Origin: Pseudomonas izuensis
GTDB taxonomy: Bacteria; Pseudomonadota; Gammaproteobacteria; Pseudomonadales; Pseudomonadaceae
DNA length: 64,000 bases
Reading direction: 5' to 3'
Assembly (NCBI RefSeq): GCF_009861505.1
Contig: NZ_WTFT01000008.1
Location: forward strand, 148,266-212,265
Shown in pieces: positions 9,864-18,545 of the stretch. The notes below the pieces were generated by a model. It was given only the letters and a program-made list of their open reading frames with translations, did not search any database and was not told the DNA's origin. The translations under genes and the position numbers were made by a program. Each line of letters begins with the position of its first letter. Positions within the stretch are counted from its first letter, which is position 1.

Positions 9864-11351
9864 CTATCGGCGTTTGCTGCCACCCAGTAAAGATCCCATT
9901 AACCCCCGCACCAACTGCCGTCCCAATTGGTTCGCCGCCTGGCGCATCGCCGATTTCAGTGCCTGCCCGGCCGCCGTACCGAGAAACTCCCCGGCCTGCT
10001 CGGTGAAACTCGGCTCTTGCGGTGCCGGTTTGCCTGGCGCCGCGTCGGGCTCCGGCGCCAGCCCCTTGCGCCCCATCAGCACTTCGTATGCCGACTCACG
10101 ATCGATCGGTTTGTCATATCGCCCCTTGAACGGCGAACCGGCGATCAGCACCGTGCGCTCGGTCTCGGTCAACGGTCCGATCCGTGATTGCGGCGGTGCC
10201 ACCAACACCCGCTGGACCATCTCCGGCGTGCCTTTGTCCTGCAAGGTGCCGACTAATGCTTCACCGATACCGAGTTCAGTCAGAACCGACAAGGCATCGA
10301 ACGCCGGGTTCGGCCGAAAGCCGTCAGCCACCGCCCGAAGGGATTTCTGTTCCTTGGCGGTGAACGCGCGCAAGCCATGCTGGATGCGCAACCCGAGCTG
10401 TGCCAGCACGTCATCCGGCAAATCACCCGGCGATTGGGTGACGAAATACACGCCCACGCCTTTCGAGCGGATCAATCGCACCACCTGCTCCAGACGATCC
10501 TGCAACGCCTTGGGGGTGCCGGTGAATAACAAATGCGCTTCGTCGAAAATCAGCGCCAGCAACGGTTTGTCCTCGTCACCACGTTCCGGCAACTGCTCGA
10601 ACAGCTCGGCCAACAGCCACAGCAGAAAGGTCGCGTAGACTTTCGGCGCCTCATGTACCAGACGACTGGCGTCGAGCAAATGAATGCGCCCCCGCCCCTC
10701 GGCGGTCGGTTGCAGAATGTCTTCGAGTTGCAGCGCCGGTTCGCCGAACAGGGCCTCGGCGCCCTGCTGCTCAAGGGTCGCCAGGCGCCGCAACAGGGCC
10801 TGGCTGGAACCGGTGGTCATCAGCGCCGCATCGTCCCCCAGCAATTGCGGATTGTCCTTGAGGTGGTTGAGCAGTGCCTTGAGGTCCTTGAGGTCCAGCA
10901 GCAACAGGCCTTCGCGGTCCGCGACCTTGAAGGCGGCGTACAGCGCCGATTGCTGACTGTCGGTCAGTTCCAGAAGGCTGCCGAGCAGCAATGGCCCCAT
11001 TTCGCTCAAGGTGGTGCGTAACGGATGACCGGACTGACCGTGTATGTCCCACAACGTCACCGGATACGCCGCCGGCTTGTAGTTCAGCCACGGCATACCG
11101 GCGATCCGCTCGGCGATCTTGCCCTGGGGGTTTCCCGCGGCGCCCAGCCCACACAGGTCACCTTTTATATCGGCGGCGAACACCGCCACGCCGGCATCGC
11201 TGAAGGCTTCGGCCATACGTTGCAAGGTGACCGTCTTGCCGGTCCCCGTAGCGCCTGCAATCAAACCGTGACGGTTGGCCAGGCGCATGGCCTGGGCAAT
11301 CGGCTGCCCTGAAAGGTCGGCGCCGATAACAAGTTGCGATAAATCAGGCAT
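9864..11351 (-). CDS. HerA-like ATPase / DUF853 family protein
   Basis: The protein is about 495 residues. Its Walker A motif GATGTGKTVTLQ lies near residue 35, Walker B is LALIFDEAHLLF, and a sensor-like YFVTQSPGDLPDDVL follows. This is the FtsK/HerA superfamily fold annotated as DUF853 or helicase HerA-like C-terminal, thought to be a hexameric nucleic-acid or membrane-associated ATPase. The C-terminus is a basic helix with RQLVRGLMGSLLGG, which may contact membranes or DNA. The ATG at 11351 has a GGGTG site; the ATG at 11363 is an alternative. No NurA partner is present. Cellular role unknown. Confidence 0.8.
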   Translation of the reverse strand: MPDLSQLVIGADLSGQPIAQAMRLANRHGLIAGATGTGKTVTLQRMAEAFSDAGVAVFAADIKGDLCGLGAAGNPQGKIAERIAGMPWLNYKPAAYPVTLWDIHGQSGHPLRTTLSEMGPLLLGSLLELTDSQQSALYAAFKVADREGLLLLDLKDLKALLNHLKDNPQLLGDDAALMTTGSSQALLRRLATLEQQGAEALFGEPALQLEDILQPTAEGRGRIHLLDASRLVHEAPKVYATFLLWLLAELFEQLPERGDEDKPLLALIFDEAHLLFTGTPKALQDRLEQVVRLIRSKGVGVYFVTQSPGDLPDDVLAQLGLRIQHGLRAFTAKEQKSLRAVADGFRPNPAFDALSVLTELGIGEALVGTLQDKGTPEMVQRVLVAPPQSRIGPLTETERTVLIAGSPFKGRYDKPIDRESAYEVLMGRKGLAPEPDAAPGKPAPQEPSFTEQAGEFLGTAAGQALKSAMRQAANQLGRQLVRGLMGSLLGGSKRR

Positions 11352-11540
11352 TTGGTCACCCATGGTTAATCTTTGGTGCTGCACGGCCGATAGGAATGAG
11401 TACAAAGCAGACAGACACAACCTGGTCGGACATTTCCCTTAAGGAGCGATGGAAATATCACTTGCTTTCAACCTTGCTCATATTGCGTCCCTTTATAAAA
11501 GCACGCGATGGGCATTAAGACCTTAGCGGAACCCCAAGCC

Positions 11541-13430
11541 ATGAACAAAAATCTACGTTTCAGCCATAAAATCCTGCTTGCCGCCGCCCTCATCGTCATT
11601 GCTGCCTTTGCCTCGTTCACGCTGTACAACGACTATTTGCAGCGCAACGCCATTCACAAGAATCTGGACAATTATCTGCAGGAAATGGGCAGAGTCACTG
11701 CCAACAATATCCAGACCTGGCTCAACGGGCGCAGCTTGCTGATTGAAAACCTTTCACAATCCGTTGCGCTGAATTCCGACGCCGACAACGTTTCCAAATT
11801 GCTGGTACAAAAAGCCGTGACTTCATCGTTCATGGGCGCCTACCTGGGCAGCAAGGACGGTTCATTCATCATTCGCCCGGACAGCAAGATGCCCGACGGC
11901 TACGACCCGCGCGCGCGCCCTTGGTACAAGAGCGCGCAAGGCACCAGCGGTTCGGCCTTGACGGAGCCCTATCTGGATCTGGCTTCCGGCCAACTGGTGA
12001 TTTCCATCGTCAACAGTGTCATCAAGGACGGACAAAACATCGGTGTCGTCGGCGGCGACCTGAGTTTGCAAGTGATCGCCGACAGCCTCAACGCACTGGA
12101 CTTCAACGGAATGGGTTATGCCTTCCTGGTCAGCTCGGACGGCAAGATCCTGGTGCACCCCGACAAAGCACTGGCGATGAAAACGCTCAAGGACGTCTAC
12201 CCACAGGACACGCCTGCCATCAGCAGCGAAATGAGCGAAATCCAGGTTGACGGTAAAACCCGCATCGTGACTTTCACCCCGATCAAAGGGCTGTCGTCGG
12301 TCAACTGGTACATCGGTCTGTCCGTCGATAAGGAAAAAGCCTTCTCGATGCTCAGCGACTTCCGCACCTCGGCAGTCATTGCGACCATTATTGCCGTGGC
12401 GATCATCATCGCCCTGCTGGGCATGCTGATCCGCATCCTGATCCAGCCCCTGAACATCATGACCCGCGCCATGGCTGACATTGCCGATGGCGAAGGCGAC
12501 CTGACGAAACGCCTGACCATCGTGAACAACGATGAGTTCGGCATCCTCGCCACTGCGTTCAACCGCTTCGTCGACCGCATCCACGGCTCGATTCGCGAGG
12601 TGTCTTCCGCCACCGGGCAAGTCAACGAAGTGGCGTTGCGGGTAGTGGCCGCTTCCAACTCGTCGATGTTCAACTCCGACCAACAAGCCTCGCGCACCAG
12701 CAGCGTGGCGGCGGCGATCAACCAGCTCGGCGCTGCCGCCCAGGAAATCGCCCGCAACGCCGCGCAAGCCTCGAATCAGGCCAGCGATGCCCGCAGCCTT
12801 GCAGAAGATGGCCAACAAGTGGTGGATCGCAGCATTGTCGCGATGAATCAGCTGTCGACCATGCTCAGCGCCTCCAGCACCAACATCGAATCGCTCAACA
12901 GCAAAACCGTGAACATCGGGCAGATTCTCGAAGTGATCACCAGCATCTCTCAACAAACCAACCTGCTGGCACTCAACGCCGCCATTGAAGCGGCCCGGGC
13001 AGGCGAAGCCGGGCGCGGGTTTGCAGTGGTGGCCGATGAAGTGCGTAACCTGGCACACCGCACGCAAGAGTCGGCGCAACAGGTGCAGACCATGATCGAG
13101 GAGCTGCAGGTCGGCGCCCGAGAATCCGTCAGCACCATGAGCGACAGCCAGCGCCACAGCCAGGACAGCGTGGAAATCGCCAATCTTGCCGGGGAGCGCC
13201 TGAGCAGCGTGACCCAGCGCATCGGTGAAATCGACGGCATGAACCAGTCGGTGGCCACGGCGACCGAGGAACAGACGGCTGTGGTGGAGTCGATCAACGT
13301 CGACATCACTGAAATCAACACGTTGAACCAGGAGGGTGTGGAAAACCTGCAATCGACACTGCGTGCCTGTGCCGATCTTGAGCAGCAGGCGGCGCGCCTT
13401 AAACAACTGGTAGGCAGTTTCCGTATCTAG
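11541..13430 (+). CDS. Methyl-accepting chemotaxis protein, PctA/PctB/PctC type (amino acid sensor)
   Basis: The 629-residue transmembrane receptor has a helix at about 9-30, a periplasmic dCACHE sensor (about 35-280), a second helix (285-308), HAMP (310-362) and a long cytoplasmic signalling hairpin with the invariant tip around [20 protein letters not shown]. The sensor keeps every residue of the amino-acid-binding dCACHE motif: Tyr121, Arg126, Trp128 and Tyr129 (in [10 protein letters not shown]), Tyr144 and Asp173. Ligands are therefore predicted to be L-amino acids, as for P. aeruginosa PctA. There is no C-terminal CheR-tethering pentapeptide. The gene is monocistronic by position. Confidence 0.93.
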   Translation: MNKNLRFSHKILLAAALIVIAAFASFTLYNDYLQRNAIHKNLDNYLQEMGRVTANNIQTWLNGRSLLIENLSQSVALNSDADNVSKLLVQKAVTSSFMGAYLGSKDGSFIIRPDSKMPDGYDPRARPWYKSAQGTSGSALTEPYLDLASGQLVISIVNSVIKDGQNIGVVGGDLSLQVIADSLNALDFNGMGYAFLVSSDGKILVHPDKALAMKTLKDVYPQDTPAISSEMSEIQVDGKTRIVTFTPIKGLSSVNWYIGLSVDKEKAFSMLSDFRTSAVIATIIAVAIIIALLGMLIRILIQPLNIMTRAMADIADGEGDLTKRLTIVNNDEFGILATAFNRFVDRIHGSIREVSSATGQVNEVALRVVAASNSSMFNSDQQASRTSSVAAAINQLGAAAQEIARNAAQASNQASDARSLAEDGQQVVDRSIVAMNQLSTMLSASSTNIESLNSKTVNIGQILEVITSISQQTNLLALNAAIEAARAGEAGRGFAVVADEVRNLAHRTQESAQQVQTMIEELQVGARESVSTMSDSQRHSQDSVEIANLAGERLSSVTQRIGEIDGMNQSVATATEEQTAVVESINVDITEINTLNQEGVENLQSTLRACADLEQQAARLKQLVGSFRI

Positions 13431-13446
13431 CGCCTGAGCTGGCCCC

Positions 13447-13527
13447 TTCGCGAGCAGGCTCGCTCCCACATTTGACCGCGTTCTCAGGAACTACCCGGTT
13501 TAATGTGGGAGCGAGCCTGCTCGCGAA
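13447..13527. repeat. REP doublet (REPIN), class GCGAGCAGGCTCGC
   Basis: Perfect 25-base inverted arms at 13447-13471 and 13503-13527 lie between the chemoreceptor and the glycosyltransferase operon. Confidence 0.9.
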
Positions 13528-13644
13528 TGCGGTCTGTAAAACCCCGCAAAACCTTGCTGACACCCCACCCACAAAACCCCAGCCGAACATCTATTCTTCA
13601 TTAAGGTCAACCAAGGAGATCAACGGACCGGAGGGATGTTCATC

Positions 13645-14757
13645 GTGCATATCGCGGACATAACCATGTTCTACGCCCCTGCCAGCGGTGGCGTGCGCAC
13701 GTATCTGGACGCCAAACATCATCGCCTGTGCACAAGGCCGGGCATTCGCCATAGTTTACTGATTCCCGGGCCATCCTTCGGCGAACAGGATGGCATCTAC
13801 ACCGTTCCTGCTCCCGCCCTGCCCTTCGGCAAAGGTTATCGCTTTCCGTTGCGTCTCGCGCCCTGGCGCAATGTCCTCCACGACCTGCAACCCAACCTGA
13901 TCGAGGTCGGCGACCCTTACCTCACTGCCTGGGCCGCCCTGGATGCGCGCCGGCAACTGGATGTGCCGGTGATTGGCTTTTATCACTCGGACCTGCCGCT
14001 GCTGGTCAGCAACCGCATGGGCAACTGGTTCACCCCCAACGTCGAAGCTTATGTCAGCAAGCTCTACGGCAACTTCGACCGGGTGCTGGCGCCGAGCCGG
14101 ATCATGGCTGACAAGCTGACCGGCCTCGGGGTCAAGAATGTTTTCGTGCAACCCCTGGGTGTCGACTTGCGAACGTTCCATCCCGAAGCACGCGATCCCG
14201 GCCTGAGGGCCGAACTGGGTCTCGACGAAAACACTCATCTGCTGATCTTCGCCGGGCGCGGTTCCAAGGAAAAAAACCTGCCGGTCCTGCTCGACTGCAT
14301 GAAACGCCTGGGCCGACGCTATCACCTGCTGCTGGTGGGCTCGTCGATGCCGACCGCCGTGCCGGGCAATGTCACCGTCATCGATGAATTCCGGCCCGTC
14401 GCGCAAGTCGCCCGCCTGATGGCCAGTGCCGATGCATTACTGCATGCCGGCGATCAGGAAACCTTTGGCCTGGTGGTCCTCGAGGCCATGGCCTGCGGCA
14501 TCCCAGTGGTGGCCGTGGCAGCCGGCGCGTTTGAGGAAATCATCAACGATCGATGTGGCGTGTTGTGTGCGCCAAACGATCCGCTGGCCATGGCCAGTGC
14601 CGTGCGCGGACTGTTCAGCCAGGGCAGTGCAGCCCTCGGCCAGCAAGCACGACGCCATGTCGAGCGGCATTACGCCTGGGATACCGTGGTCAACAGTTTG
14701 CTCGGCCACTATCACGCCGTACTCGGCAATCAATGGCCGCAGGCGGCCAATGGTTGA
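13645..14757 (+). CDS. Glycosyltransferase family 4 (GT-B fold)
   Basis: The protein is 370 residues. The N-terminal Rossmann domain starts VHIADITMFYAPASGGVRTYL, with the GG loop of GT4 enzymes. The C-terminal nucleotide-sugar domain has IFAGRGSKEKNL and the retaining-GT4 EX7E motif in DQETFGLVVLEAMACG. It should transfer a sugar from an activated donor to a lipid or sugar acceptor at the cytoplasmic face. The GTG at 13645 is chosen because GGAGGG ends 9 bases upstream; the ATG at 13636 is too close to that site. It is the first of three overlapping genes with a DUF2334 deacetylase-like protein and a UPF0104 membrane protein. Acceptor and donor unknown. Confidence 0.85.
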   Translation: MHIADITMFYAPASGGVRTYLDAKHHRLCTRPGIRHSLLIPGPSFGEQDGIYTVPAPALPFGKGYRFPLRLAPWRNVLHDLQPNLIEVGDPYLTAWAALDARRQLDVPVIGFYHSDLPLLVSNRMGNWFTPNVEAYVSKLYGNFDRVLAPSRIMADKLTGLGVKNVFVQPLGVDLRTFHPEARDPGLRAELGLDENTHLLIFAGRGSKEKNLPVLLDCMKRLGRRYHLLLVGSSMPTAVPGNVTVIDEFRPVAQVARLMASADALLHAGDQETFGLVVLEAMACGIPVVAVAAGAFEEIINDRCGVLCAPNDPLAMASAVRGLFSQGSAALGQQARRHVERHYAWDTVVNSLLGHYHAVLGNQWPQAANG

Positions 14758-15526
14758 GCCCATGAATGCGCCCAGTCTTTTATTGGTGCTGCACGATGTC
14801 GCGCCGCAAACATGGGTCGATTACCAGCCCTTTGTCGAAGCCGTCGACGCGCTCGGCACTGTGCCGATGACCTGGCTGGTGGTGCCGGATTTCCACAAGT
14901 GCAACGCCCTGCAAGCCCATCCGGAATTTCGCCACCGGCTCGACGAACGGCTTGCCCACGACGATGAACTGGCGTTGCACGGCTATTTTCATTGCGATGA
15001 CGGACCGATGGCGAGCAATCCCCGAGACTGGTTCATGCGCCGGATCTATACCCATGAAGGTGAGTTCTACAACCTGTCCCGGGAGGCCGCCCTTGCCCGT
15101 CTGCGCGCCGGTATCGACATGTTCCACCGTTATCAATGGCCGCTGCAGGGCTTCGTCGCTCCGGCCTGGCTGATGAGCGAAGGCACGCGCCAGGCCTTGC
15201 GCCAACTTCCCCTGGCTTACACCAGCGATGCACAACATCTCTATCGCCTGCCGGACTTCACAGCGGTCAATGCGCCTGGATTGGTCTGGAGTGCGCGCAG
15301 TGCCTGGCGCCGGGGCTTGTCGAAACTGGTCAGCGATCAACTCGAACAACGCTGGCGGCAGGCACCGGTCATTCGCCTTGGCTTGCACCCGGTGGATATG
15401 CGACACGAATTTTCGCGTACTTATTGGCTCAATACCCTCATGCGCCTGCTCGATGAAGGCCGGGTGCCAATGACCAAGGCGCACTGGCTGGCACAGCAAG
15501 GCGACCGCCGGGATCGTGCCGCATGA
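14750..15526 (+). CDS. DUF2334 / polysaccharide deacetylase-like protein
   Basis: This protein of about 258 residues has the carbohydrate-deacetylase NodB-like fold. LLVLHDVAP gives the HD metal/catalytic start, DDELALHGYFHCDD gives the HxxxH-type metal site, and FVAPAWLMSE resembles motif 3. It may N- or O-deacetylate a glycan or glycolipid. No signal peptide is obvious, so cytoplasmic action is likely. The start could be the ATG at 14750 (8-base overlap with the glycosyltransferase stop) or the ATG at 14762. Its stop overlaps the next start as ATGA, so the three genes form one translational unit. Substrate unknown. Confidence 0.78.
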   Translation: MVEPMNAPSLLLVLHDVAPQTWVDYQPFVEAVDALGTVPMTWLVVPDFHKCNALQAHPEFRHRLDERLAHDDELALHGYFHCDDGPMASNPRDWFMRRIYTHEGEFYNLSREAALARLRAGIDMFHRYQWPLQGFVAPAWLMSEGTRQALRQLPLAYTSDAQHLYRLPDFTAVNAPGLVWSARSAWRRGLSKLVSDQLEQRWRQAPVIRLGLHPVDMRHEFSRTYWLNTLMRLLDEGRVPMTKAHWLAQQGDRRDRAA

Positions 15527-16518
15527 GCCGCGGGATTGTGTTGCTGATCGGCCTGTTCGCCGCAGTGCTGATTCCCTGGTTATTGGGCGGCAGCGAAACC
15601 TGGTCGCGACTGAACGCTTTTCCACTGAGTTGGCTGCTGGTCATGTTCGCCATGATCCTGCTGTGCTGGGTGGTGAATACCCTGCGCCTGCGTCTGTTGC
15701 TGGGGGACCAGCGCGCAAAGGTAAGCCCGGTGAAAAGTCTCGGCGTGGTGATGGCCGCCGAATTTGCCTACTGCGCCACCCCCGGCGGCAGCGGCGGACC
15801 ACTGACCATCATGGCATTGCTGGCGCGCAACGGCGTGCGTCCGGCCAGAGGCAGTGCCGTGTTTGCCATGGATCAGTTGAGCGATCTGTTGTTTTTCCTT
15901 TGCGCGCTTGGCGCGATCCTGATTTATGCGCTGTTCCAGCACCTGAGCCAGCGCATGGAGTGGCTGCTGATTGTCAGTGCCATCTCGATGTTCGGCGGCC
16001 TGGTCTGTTGTGTCGTGGTGGCCCGCTATCACCGCTTGCTGATTCGGCTGAGCGGCCGATTGCTCAATCGCTTCAACGTCCAATCCACCACGCGTATGCG
16101 CTGGGCACGAAAACTCCTGCACTTTCTGGCGGCGTTTACCGACACCCTGAAGCTGCCCTTCCAGACGCTGATCACGGTGTTTGCCTTGACCTGCCTGCAT
16201 TGGATCTTGCGTTACAGCGTGCTGTATCTGGCGTTGCGAGGGCTTGGCGCGGACTTGCAGTGGGCCTGGAGCTTTCTGATCCAGATGCTGTCACTGAGTG
16301 CAGGACAGTTCAGCCTGTTACCGGGTGGGGCCGGGGCGGCAGAACTGACGTCAGCGGCGCTGTTGGCACCCATGGTGGGAAAATCCACGGCGGCCGCGGC
16401 GATCCTGATCTGGCGGGCGGTGACCTATTACTTCTATCTTTTAGTGGGCGGGCCGGTGTTTTTGTTGATGCTGGGCCGACCACTGCTCAAGAAGCTGTTG
16501 AAACTCAAGCAAGCCTGA
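15523..16518 (+). CDS. Lysylphosphatidylglycerol synthase TM region / UPF0104 family membrane protein
   Basis: The 331-residue protein has about eight membrane helices, starting with GIVLLIGLFAAVLIPWLL. The family signature is seen in AAEFAYCATPGGSGGPLTI and again in AGQFSLLPGGAGAAELTSA. These two glycine-rich re-entrant motifs are shared with the flippase domain of MprF. It lacks the cytosolic aminoacyl-transferase half of MprF, so a lipid or glycolipid flipping role is inferred. The ATG at 15523 overlaps the deacetylase stop by 4 bases. Together the genes suggest make, trim, then flip a glycolipid. Confidence 0.85.
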   Translation: MSRGIVLLIGLFAAVLIPWLLGGSETWSRLNAFPLSWLLVMFAMILLCWVVNTLRLRLLLGDQRAKVSPVKSLGVVMAAEFAYCATPGGSGGPLTIMALLARNGVRPARGSAVFAMDQLSDLLFFLCALGAILIYALFQHLSQRMEWLLIVSAISMFGGLVCCVVVARYHRLLIRLSGRLLNRFNVQSTTRMRWARKLLHFLAAFTDTLKLPFQTLITVFALTCLHWILRYSVLYLALRGLGADLQWAWSFLIQMLSLSAGQFSLLPGGAGAAELTSAALLAPMVGKSTAAAAILIWRAVTYYFYLLVGGPVFLLMLGRPLLKKLLKLKQA

Positions 16519-16531
16519 TCATCAACCCCTT

Positions 16532-16621
16532 TGTAGGAGCTGGCTTGCCAGCGAAGGCGGCCTGACTGCCAACATAAATGTTGAATGTTATGGCCCCTTC
16601 GCCGGCAAGCCGGCTCCTACA
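16532..16621. repeat. REP doublet (REPIN), class GCTGGCAAGCCAGC
   Basis: Arms at 16532-16557 and 16596-16621, with one arm varied to GCCGGCAAGCCGGC. The right arm overlaps the end of the small gene on the minus strand and provides its TAG stop (16617-16619). Confidence 0.9.
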
Positions 16622-16793
16622 GGTCATCGGGCTTATCGTCGGACTTTTCCTGCAACTGCTCCCACAACTCGGCAGCACCCGGAAACTCCGTGCCATCTTC
16701 CGCACTCATGTCATCCGGGTCGTACCGGCTCAAACAGCCCTCGCCCAACGTGGCGGGTGCTTTGGAAGTCGCTTTATCCAGTGGGTCGGCCAT
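16617..16793 (-). CDS. Small acidic conserved hypothetical protein
   Basis: The 58-residue protein starts MADPLDKATSKAP and ends in a charged KSDDKPDD tail. It is rich in Asp and Glu, with no membrane segment and no recognised motif. It is supported by a strong GAGGAAA Shine-Dalgarno site spaced well from the ATG at 16793, and by a composition unlike a random frame. The stop codon lies inside a REP element, so the C-terminus may have been set by REP insertion. Function unknown. Confidence 0.65.
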   Translation of the reverse strand: MADPLDKATSKAPATLGEGCLSRYDPDDMSAEDGTEFPGAAELWEQLQEKSDDKPDDL

Positions 16794-16819
16794 GGTGATT
16801 TCCTCAGTGCAGAAACGGC

Positions 16820-16854
16820 GAAGGGCCTGCAACGATTGAACGCCCAGGCCCTTC
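16820..16854 (-). terminator. Possible terminator after purU
   Basis: A 10-bp stem (16820-16829 with 16845-16854) lies just past the purU stop on the minus strand. The following U-tract is poor, so a role in 3' end stability is as likely as termination. Confidence 0.45.
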
Positions 16855-16879
16855 GAATTTCAACCGTGTCGTGACGGGA

Positions 16880-17728
16880 TCAGAACACCACGGTTTTGTT
16901 ACCGTGCACCAGCACCCGGTCTTCCAAGTGATAGCGCAGGCCGCGGGCCAGTACCATTTTCTCGACGTCGCGACCGAAACGCACCATGTCTTCAATGCTG
17001 TCGCTGTGGCTGACGCGCACCACGTCTTGCTCGATGATCGGACCAGCGTCCAGTTCTTCGGTCACGTAGTGGCAAGTGGCACCGATCAACTTCACACCGC
17101 GCATGGACGCCTGGTGGTACGGCTTGGCGCCGACGAACGACGGCAGGAAGCTGTGGTGAATGTTGATGACCTTGTGTGCATATTCGCTGCACAGCTCGGG
17201 CGGCAGGATTTGCATGTAACGAGCCAGTACGACCACTTCGGCATCGTGCTGTTTGACCAGGCGCGAGACTTCAGCGAATGCAGGCTCCTTGTCTTGCGGA
17301 TTGACCGGCACGTGGTAATACGGAATGCCGTGCCATTCAACCATGCTGCGCAGGTCGTCGTGGTTGGAGATCACGCAGGCGATTTCACAGTCCAGTTCAT
17401 CGCTGTGCCAGCGATGCAACAAGTCCGCGAGGCAGTGGGATTCGCGACTGGCCATCAGCACCACGCGCTTTTTCTGCGCGGTATCGGTGATGCGCCAATC
17501 CATCGAGAACTCTTCGGCAATCGGCGCAAACGCTTCGCGAAAGGCTTCGATACCAAAGGGCAGCGAGTCGGCGCGAATTTCGTGACGCATGAAGAACCAG
17601 CCGCTGAGATTGTCCGAGTGATGGCTCGCTTCAGTGATCCAGCCGTTATGTGACGCCAGAAAGTTACTGACTTTAGCAACGATGCCGACGCGGTCCGGGC
17701 AAGAGATCACCAGCCGAAAGGTGCGCAT
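16880..17728 (-). CDS. purU: Formyltetrahydrofolate deformylase PurU
   Basis: The 282-residue cytoplasmic enzyme hydrolyses 10-formyl-tetrahydrofolate to formate and tetrahydrofolate, balancing one-carbon pools. The N-terminal ACT domain (about 1-85) starts FRLVISCPDRVGIVAKVS. The formyltransferase domain has ISNHDDLR, the catalytic NIHHSFLPSF region with Asn/His, and the GATCHYVTEELDAGPII stretch that carries the catalytic Asp. The ATG at 17728 has a GGAG site. It is divergent from mvaT across an AT-rich gap. Confidence 0.96.
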   Translation of the reverse strand: MRTFRLVISCPDRVGIVAKVSNFLASHNGWITEASHHSDNLSGWFFMRHEIRADSLPFGIEAFREAFAPIAEEFSMDWRITDTAQKKRVVLMASRESHCLADLLHRWHSDELDCEIACVISNHDDLRSMVEWHGIPYYHVPVNPQDKEPAFAEVSRLVKQHDAEVVVLARYMQILPPELCSEYAHKVINIHHSFLPSFVGAKPYHQASMRGVKLIGATCHYVTEELDAGPIIEQDVVRVSHSDSIEDMVRFGRDVEKMVLARGLRYHLEDRVLVHGNKTVVF

Positions 17729-18066
17729 GAGGGGGAAACTCCAGAACTTCGCAAAGGCCGCCATTCTAGCGATTGCGCAGCAAAACTGCAGTATCGAATC
17801 ATGCCAGGCCTTGCCCGACGGCCGGCGGTCAGGTTCTTTCAGCCCTCAAGGCTCTCGCCTTGGCAGTGTTGTTAACCCTCAAGCAGCATCTCAATTGTGA
17901 ATATTTGCAGCGCAAGCTTCGAAGTATTTAACTGCTCATCCAATGTAGACCGAACTCATCGTACTTAAATTAAATAAACTCCGGTTTAATGTTTACTTGA
18001 TGAAATACCCTGACTATTATTGCCGCACTGTCCCTGCCATCCCGTTTCCTGCATAAGGTAGTAATC
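17729..18066. other. AT-rich divergent intergenic region between purU and mvaT
   Basis: This 338-base gap is clearly richer in A+T near 17920-18025 than the surrounding DNA. It holds the mvaT promoter and presumably the purU promoter. MvaT-family proteins bind AT-rich DNA, so autoregulation here is a reasonable inference. No REP element or gene is seen. Confidence 0.6.
17992..18020 (+). promoter_or_regulatory. Predicted sigma70 promoter of mvaT
   Basis: A -35 TTTACT (17992-17997) and a -10 TATTAT (18015-18020) are 17 bases apart, 4/6 and 5/6 matches to consensus. A start near 18027 would leave a leader of about 40 bases carrying AAGGTAG before the ATG. Confidence 0.6.
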
Positions 18067-18444
18067 ATGTCCTTGATCAACGAATATCGCGCCACCGAAG
18101 AAGCTATCAAAGAGCTGCAAGCCCGTTTGAAGAACCTGTCCCAAGACGACAAACTGCAAACCGAGCTGGAGTTCGAAGGCAAACTGCGTACCCTGATGGG
18201 CGAATACTCCAAGTCCCTGCGCGACATCATCGCGTTGCTGGATCCGGAATCCAAAACCAAGGCACCACGCGGCGGCGCAGTAAAAACTACCGGCACCAAG
18301 CGTGCTCGCAAAGTTAAACAATACAAAAACCCGCACAACGGCGAAGTCATCGAAACCAAAGGTGGCAACCACAAGACTCTGAAAGAGTGGAAAGCCAAGT
18401 GGGGCGGTGACGTGGTTGAAGGCTGGGCTACCCTGCTGGGCTAA
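18067..18444 (+). CDS. mvaT: H-NS-like nucleoid protein MvaT
   Basis: This 125-residue protein silences AT-rich and foreign DNA. The N-terminal coiled coil (about 1-60, MSLINEYRATEEAIKELQ) makes dimers and higher oligomers. The C-terminal DNA-binding domain has KRARKVKQYKNPHNGEV and the AT-pincer region KGGNHKTLKEWKAKWG. The length and both ends match MvaT closely. A few linker residues (about 62-78) are the only variable part; assignment to the paralogue MvaU is less likely. It is followed by a strong bidirectional terminator. Confidence 0.95.
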   Translation: MSLINEYRATEEAIKELQARLKNLSQDDKLQTELEFEGKLRTLMGEYSKSLRDIIALLDPESKTKAPRGGAVKTTGTKRARKVKQYKNPHNGEVIETKGGNHKTLKEWKAKWGGDVVEGWATLLG

Positions 18445-18475
18445 GCCACAGTGCTTGTTGCAGATAGATCTGCGA

Positions 18476-18512
18476 CAAAAAATAACGCCAGCATTGCGCT
18501 GGCGTTTTTTTA
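18476..18512. terminator. Bidirectional intrinsic terminator between mvaT and sbcB
   Basis: A 9-bp stem AACGCCAGC/GCTGGCGTT (18484-18492, 18498-18506) runs into seven T on the plus strand, and a long A-run precedes it, giving a U-tract for sbcB on the minus strand as well. Confidence 0.9.
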
Positions 18513-18545
18513 TGCCCGGAGTTTAGCCTCCGTTCGTTTTCGATT

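Noticed and set aside
14426..14749. Longer N-terminus for the DUF2334 protein
   Set aside because: The in-frame extension lies wholly inside the glycosyltransferase gene and reads as shadow sequence. Starts at 14750 or 14762 fit the overlap pattern.
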